From the NCBI GenBank assembly GCA_022837185.1, contig JALHJD010000167.1, positions 1-8,564 on the forward strand: DNA of 8,564 bases. Reading direction: 5' to 3'. Positions within the stretch are counted from its first letter, which is position 1; each line of letters starts with the position of its first letter. This DNA comes from Desulfobacteraceae bacterium. GTDB lineage: Bacteria > Desulfobacterota > Desulfobulbia > Desulfobulbales > Desulfobulbaceae. A program made the translations under genes and the position numbers. Positions 5,259-8,564 of this stretch are shown piece after piece. The notes below the pieces were generated by a model. The model ran no database searches and was not told the origin of the DNA. It worked only from the letters and a program-made list of their open reading frames with translations.

Positions 5259-8200
5259 GTTGAATTGAACGTTTCTTCTTGCACTGTCAGGTACAACCTG
5301 TTCTTCAATGTCCCCTTCGCTGGTCGGCCGCGCGGTTTCCTCCAGGGCCCGGGCCCGCCACAGGTAGAAAATCACCGGATAGACCAGCAGTTCCAGCAGC
5401 AGGGAGGTGACCGCCCCGCCGACCATGGGCGCGGCGATGCGCTTCATGACGTCCGAACCGGTGCCGGTGCTCCACATGATCGGCAGCAGGCCGGCAATGA
5501 TGGTGACCACGGTCATGAGCTTGGGCCTGATGCGCTGTACCGCGCCGTGATGCACGGCCTGCACCAGGTCTCCCCTGGTCAGCATCCGCCCCTTTTCACT
5601 CCACTTTTTATAGGCCAGGTCGAGATAGAGGAGCATCACCACCCCGGTCTCGGCGTCCAGTCCGGCCAGGGCGATGATTCCCACCCAGACGCCGATGGAC
5701 ATATTGTACTCCAGCAGGTAGAGGAGCCAGAACGCCCCCACCAGGGAAAACGGCACGGCCAGGAAAACGATGCCTGTCTTGATCATCGAGCGGGTGCTCA
5801 GGAAAATGAGGACGAAGATGATGAGCACGGTCAGCGGGATGATCACCAGCAGGCGGGCCCGGGTGGCCTCGATGTATTCGTACTGGCCGCTCCAGACTAT
5901 GCTGTAGCCGGCAGGGAGGGTGACCTGCTCGGCCACCGCCCGGCGGGCGTTCTCCACGTAGGTGCCGACATCAATGCCCTTGATGTCGACGTAGACCCAG
6001 GCGGTGCGGCGGGAGTTTTCGCTCTTGATGCTGTCCGGATCGTTGCTCACCCTGATGGACGCCAGCTGGCCCAGCGGAATGTGCCGGTCGCCCGGGGCCG
6101 GCACCAGCACCCGCAGGAGGGAGTCGGGATCGCTCCGAAAATCCCGGTCGTAGCGGACGTTGACCGGATAGCGCTCCAGCCCCTCCACCGTCTCAGTGAT
6201 GTTCATGCCGCCGATGGCGCTTTGGATGACGTCCTGGATATCGCCGACATTGACGCCGTAGCGGGAGGCGGCCTGGCGGTCGATGTCGATGTCGATGAAA
6301 AAGCCGCCCACCGTGCGCTCGGCAATGGCCGACAGCGTCCCGGGCAGCGTGCGCATCACGGCCTCGATCTCTTCGCCCAGACCGGCAAGCACGGCGAGAT
6401 CGTCCCCCATGACCTTGATCCCCACTGGGGTGCGGATGCCGGTGGAGAGCATGTCGATGCGGGTGCGGATCGGCATGGTCCAGGCATTGGTGAGGCCGGG
6501 AAAATGAACGGCGCTGTTGAGCTCCTCGATCAGCCGGTCGACGGAGATGGGCCGCTCTTCAGGCCAGACCAGGCGCAGGGGTTTTTTCAGCATTTCACTC
6601 CACCCGGGCCAGCCCGAATAGAACCGCTCGGTCCGGACGGTACGCCATTGCTTTTCCGGCTTCAGCAGGATGGTGGTCTCGATCATCATCATCGGCGCCG
6701 GGTCGGTGGCGGTGTCGGCCCGGCCGATCTTGCCGAACACCCGCTCCACCTCCGGGAAGGCGGCGATGATCTTGTCGGTCTGCTGCAGCAGCTCCCGCGC
6801 CTTGGTCACCGAAATGCCCGGCAGGGTGGTGGGCATGTAGAGCAGATCCCCCTCATACAGAGGCGGCATGAACTCAGTGCCCATTCTGGACAGCGGATAG
6901 GCGATGGAGGCTATCAGGGCCAGGGCAACGATCAGCGTCGTCTTGCGCCAGCGCAGGACGAAATCGACCGCCGGATGATAGATGCGGATCAGCATCCGGT
7001 TGAGCGGGTTGCGGTGCTCGGCCCGCACCTTGCCGCGGATGAACCAGACCATCAGCACCGGCACCAGGGTGACGGACAGCAGGGCGGCCATGGCCATGGC
7101 ATAGGTCTTGGTAAAGGCCAGGGGCTTGAACAGGCGCCCGGCCTGCTCCTGCAGGGTGAACACCGGGGCAAAGGAGACGGTGATCACCAGCAGGGCGAAA
7201 AAGATGGTAGGCCCGACCTCCTGGGCCGCCTCGACGATGATCCGGCTGCGCGGCTTGTCGCCGTGCTCCCGCTCCAGGTGTTTGTGGGCGTTCTCGACCA
7301 TGATGATGGCCGAGTCGACCATGGTGCCGATGGCGATGGCGATGCCGCCGAGGCTCATGATATTGGCGTTGAGCCCCTGGGCGTACATGATGATGAAGGC
7401 CATGAGGATCGCCACCGGCAGGGCCAGGATGACCACCGCCGCGCTCGGCAGGTGAAAGAGAAAGAGCACGATCACCAGGGCCACCACCACGCTTTCCTCG
7501 AACAGTTTGTGCTTGAGATTGTTCACCGCCCGGTCGATCAGCCCGGAACGGTCGTAGGTGGTGACGATCTCCACTCCCTCGGGCAGGCCGGCCTTGAGCT
7601 CATCCAGTTTGTTGACTACCCGATTGATGACCGCCCGGGCGTTCTCGCCGTAGCGCATGACAATGATGCCGCCGGCCACTTCGCCCTCGCCGTCGAGTTC
7701 GGCCAGCCCGCGCCGCATCTCCGGACCCAGGCGGACTTCGGCCAGATCCATGACCCGGACCGGCGTTCCCTCGGGGGTGGCCATGACCACGATGCTCTCC
7801 AGGTCTTCCACCGACTGGATATAGCCGCGGCTACGCACCATGAACTCGGTCTCGGCCATTTCGATCGCCCCGCCGCCGACGTCGAGATTAGCGCGGCGAA
7901 TGGCGGTGATCAGGTCGGTGATGGGCAGGTCATAGGCGAGCAGCCGGTTGGGGTCGACCACAACCTGGTACTGCTTGACGAACCCGCCCAGGCTCGCCAC
8001 CTCCGATACCCCTTCCAGCGCGGTCAGCTCGTAGCGCAGATACCAGTCCTGGATGGCCCGCAGCTCCTGCAGGGTATGGCGGTCGCTTTTCAGGGCGTAC
8101 TCGTAGACCCAGCCCACCCCGGTGGCATCGGGGCCGAGCACCGGGGTCACCCCCTGGGGCAGCTGGCCGCCGACGTAGTTGAGGTATTCGAGCACCCGCG

Positions 8201-8522
8201 AGCGCGCCCAGTAGAGATCGGTGCCGTCCTCGAAAATGATGTAGACAAAGGAATAGCCGAAGAAGGAATACCCGCGGACCACCTTGGCCCCGGGCACCGA
8301 CAGCATGCGCGTGGTCAGGGGGTAGGTGACCTGGTCCTCCACCACCTGCGGGGCCTGACCGGGATAGTCGGTGAAAATGATGACCTGAACGTCGGAAAGA
8401 TCGGGAATGGCGTCGATGGGGATGTTGCGGAGCGAATACATGCCGCCGACGATGAGAAATACCGTGGCCAGCACCACCATGAACTTGTTGCGGCTCGACC
8501 ATTCGATGATCTTTTCAAGCAT
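5244..8522 (-). CDS. cusA: CusA-type Cu(I)/Ag(I) efflux RND transporter, inner-membrane pump
   Basis: Complete 1092-aa heavy-metal efflux RND permease: a trimeric, proton-driven inner-membrane pump that works with a periplasmic adaptor (CusB) and outer-membrane channel (CusC). TM1 is about 14-31, the first helix bundle about 340-495, porter segments lie between TM1/TM2 and TM7/TM8, and the second bundle is about 888-1055. The proton-relay residues match E. coli CusA: Asp403 in GTMVDSAIIMVEN (Asp405), Glu958 in GLDAETGVVML (Glu939) and Lys1001 in IRPKLMTV (Lys984). The metal-binding methionines are also present: Met563 (LLYMPTTLPG), Met613 (APMMMIETT) and Met691 (RIDMLSTGI), equivalent to 573, 623 and 672. 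This favours monovalent copper/silver over zinc/cobalt CzcA. An insertion of about 29 residues around 633-661 (FYSGWPGWSEML...WPEERPIS), relative to E. coli, occurs in many CusA homologues. A hydrophilic tail of about 37 residues follows the last helix. ATG 8522 is preceded by AAAGG (8533-8529) with a six-base gap. Confidence 0.96.
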   Translation of the reverse strand: MLEKIIEWSSRNKFMVVLATVFLIVGGMYSLRNIPIDAIPDLSDVQVIIFTDYPGQAPQVVEDQVTYPLTTRMLSVPGAKVVRGYSFFGYSFVYIIFEDGTDLYWARSRVLEYLNYVGGQLPQGVTPVLGPDATGVGWVYEYALKSDRHTLQELRAIQDWYLRYELTALEGVSEVASLGGFVKQYQVVVDPNRLLAYDLPITDLITAIRRANLDVGGGAIEMAETEFMVRSRGYIQSVEDLESIVVMATPEGTPVRVMDLAEVRLGPEMRRGLAELDGEGEVAGGIIVMRYGENARAVINRVVNKLDELKAGLPEGVEIVTTYDRSGLIDRAVNNLKHKLFEESVVVALVIVLFLFHLPSAAVVILALPVAILMAFIIMYAQGLNANIMSLGGIAIAIGTMVDSAIIMVENAHKHLEREHGDKPRSRIIVEAAQEVGPTIFFALLVITVSFAPVFTLQEQAGRLFKPLAFTKTYAMAMAALLSVTLVPVLMVWFIRGKVRAEHRNPLNRMLIRIYHPAVDFVLRWRKTTLIVALALIASIAYPLSRMGTEFMPPLYEGDLLYMPTTLPGISVTKARELLQQTDKIIAAFPEVERVFGKIGRADTATDPAPMMMIETTILLKPEKQWRTVRTERFYSGWPGWSEMLKKPLRLVWPEERPISVDRLIEELNSAVHFPGLTNAWTMPIRTRIDMLSTGIRTPVGIKVMGDDLAVLAGLGEEIEAVMRTLPGTLSAIAERTVGGFFIDIDIDRQAASRYGVNVGDIQDVIQSAIGGMNITETVEGLERYPVNVRYDRDFRSDPDSLLRVLVPAPGDRHIPLGQLASIRVSNDPDSIKSENSRRTAWVYVDIKGIDVGTYVENARRAVAEQVTLPAGYSIVWSGQYEYIEATRARLLVIIPLTVLIIFVLIFLSTRSMIKTGIVFLAVPFSLVGAFWLLYLLEYNMSIGVWVGIIALAGLDAETGVVMLLYLDLAYKKWSEKGRMLTRGDLVQAVHHGAVQRIRPKLMTVVTIIAGLLPIMWSTGTGSDVMKRIAAPMVGGAVTSLLLELLVYPVIFYLWRARALEETARPTSEGDIEEQVVPDSARRNVQFNGGNK

Positions 8523-8564
8523 GGAAAACCTTTCGCCCGTTTGCGGTTATCGGCGGCAGCCCCG
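8523..8564 (-). other. 5' flank of cusA, possible end of an upstream operon gene
   Basis: Only 42 bases are visible upstream of cusA. They contain the weak ribosome site AAAGG (8533-8529). One minus-strand frame stops at TAA (8549-8547) and another at a TGA just inside cusA, so a preceding gene, expected to be the CusB adaptor, could end here. No -10/-35 pair is evident. The stretch is too short to assign a product. Confidence 0.35.

Noticed and set aside
3832..5268. Long plus-strand open frame (478 codons) antisense to the lipoprotein and Met/His-rich genes
   Set aside because: It is Arg/His/Pro/Gly-rich without domain resemblance and spans two real genes with clear signal sequences on the other strand.
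6283..7455. Plus-strand frames opposite cusA
   Set aside because: They lie antisense to highly conserved transporter sequence and encode Met/Arg/Ser-rich polypeptides without motifs.

Overview
The window is GC-rich and densely coded. It looks like a chromosomal segment from a Gram-negative deltaproteobacterium (Desulfobacterota, possibly a sulfate- or sulfur-metabolising lineage). This rests on three things: an adenylate kinase whose N-terminus (MNILTFGPNGSGKGTQ) is of a type I associate with that group, a homoserine dehydrogenase followed directly by an archaeal-type phosphoglycerate-mutase-like gene, and a Cus-type RND efflux system with outer-membrane-style lipoproteins. The taxonomic call is inference.

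Layout. (1) Positions 1-388, minus strand: the 5' part of adenylate kinase (adk), cut by the window edge. Its last ten visible residues do not look like the family. (2) Positions 389-739: a divergent intergenic region with an inverted repeat just upstream of adk and a possible promoter for the plus-strand operon. (3) Positions 740-3712, plus strand: a compact three-gene operon of homoserine dehydrogenase (hom), an ApgM-family enzyme and a YbgC-like hot-dog acyl-CoA thioesterase. hom carries a -1 frameshift at about 1735-1750 that separates its catalytic part from its C-terminal ACT domain. The ApgM-family protein is a good candidate for the homoserine kinase that follows homoserine dehydrogenase in threonine synthesis, rather than a glycolytic mutase. 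(4) Positions 3755-8522, minus strand, convergent to the operon: a copper/silver efflux operon read right to left. It runs from cusA (complete, 1092 aa, with the three-methionine Cu(I)/Ag(I) site) to a small secreted Met/His-rich protein, then a GerMN-domain lipoprotein, and ends at a strong intrinsic terminator. The cusA and Met/His-rich genes overlap by ATGA, and the lipoprotein starts six bases after the Met/His-rich gene stops, so the three are probably translationally coupled.

How the genes work together. Hom reduces aspartate semialdehyde to homoserine, and the ApgM-like enzyme may phosphorylate it. The thioesterase is a co-transcribed passenger of unknown substrate. In the efflux operon, CusA is the proton-driven inner-membrane pump, and the Met/His-rich protein is a likely periplasmic metal-binding partner. 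The lipoprotein is an unexplained accessory with a GerMN domain, a fold named from spore germination but present here in a metal-efflux context. The adaptor (CusB) and outer-membrane channel (CusC) are not in the window and would be expected to lie upstream, beyond 8564.

I saw no tRNA, rRNA, CRISPR array, insertion sequence or attachment site. The points most worth checking are the broken hom gene, the likely homoserine-kinase role of the ApgM-like protein, the GerMN lipoprotein and Met/His-rich protein as accessory efflux parts, and the aberrant adk end at the window edge.
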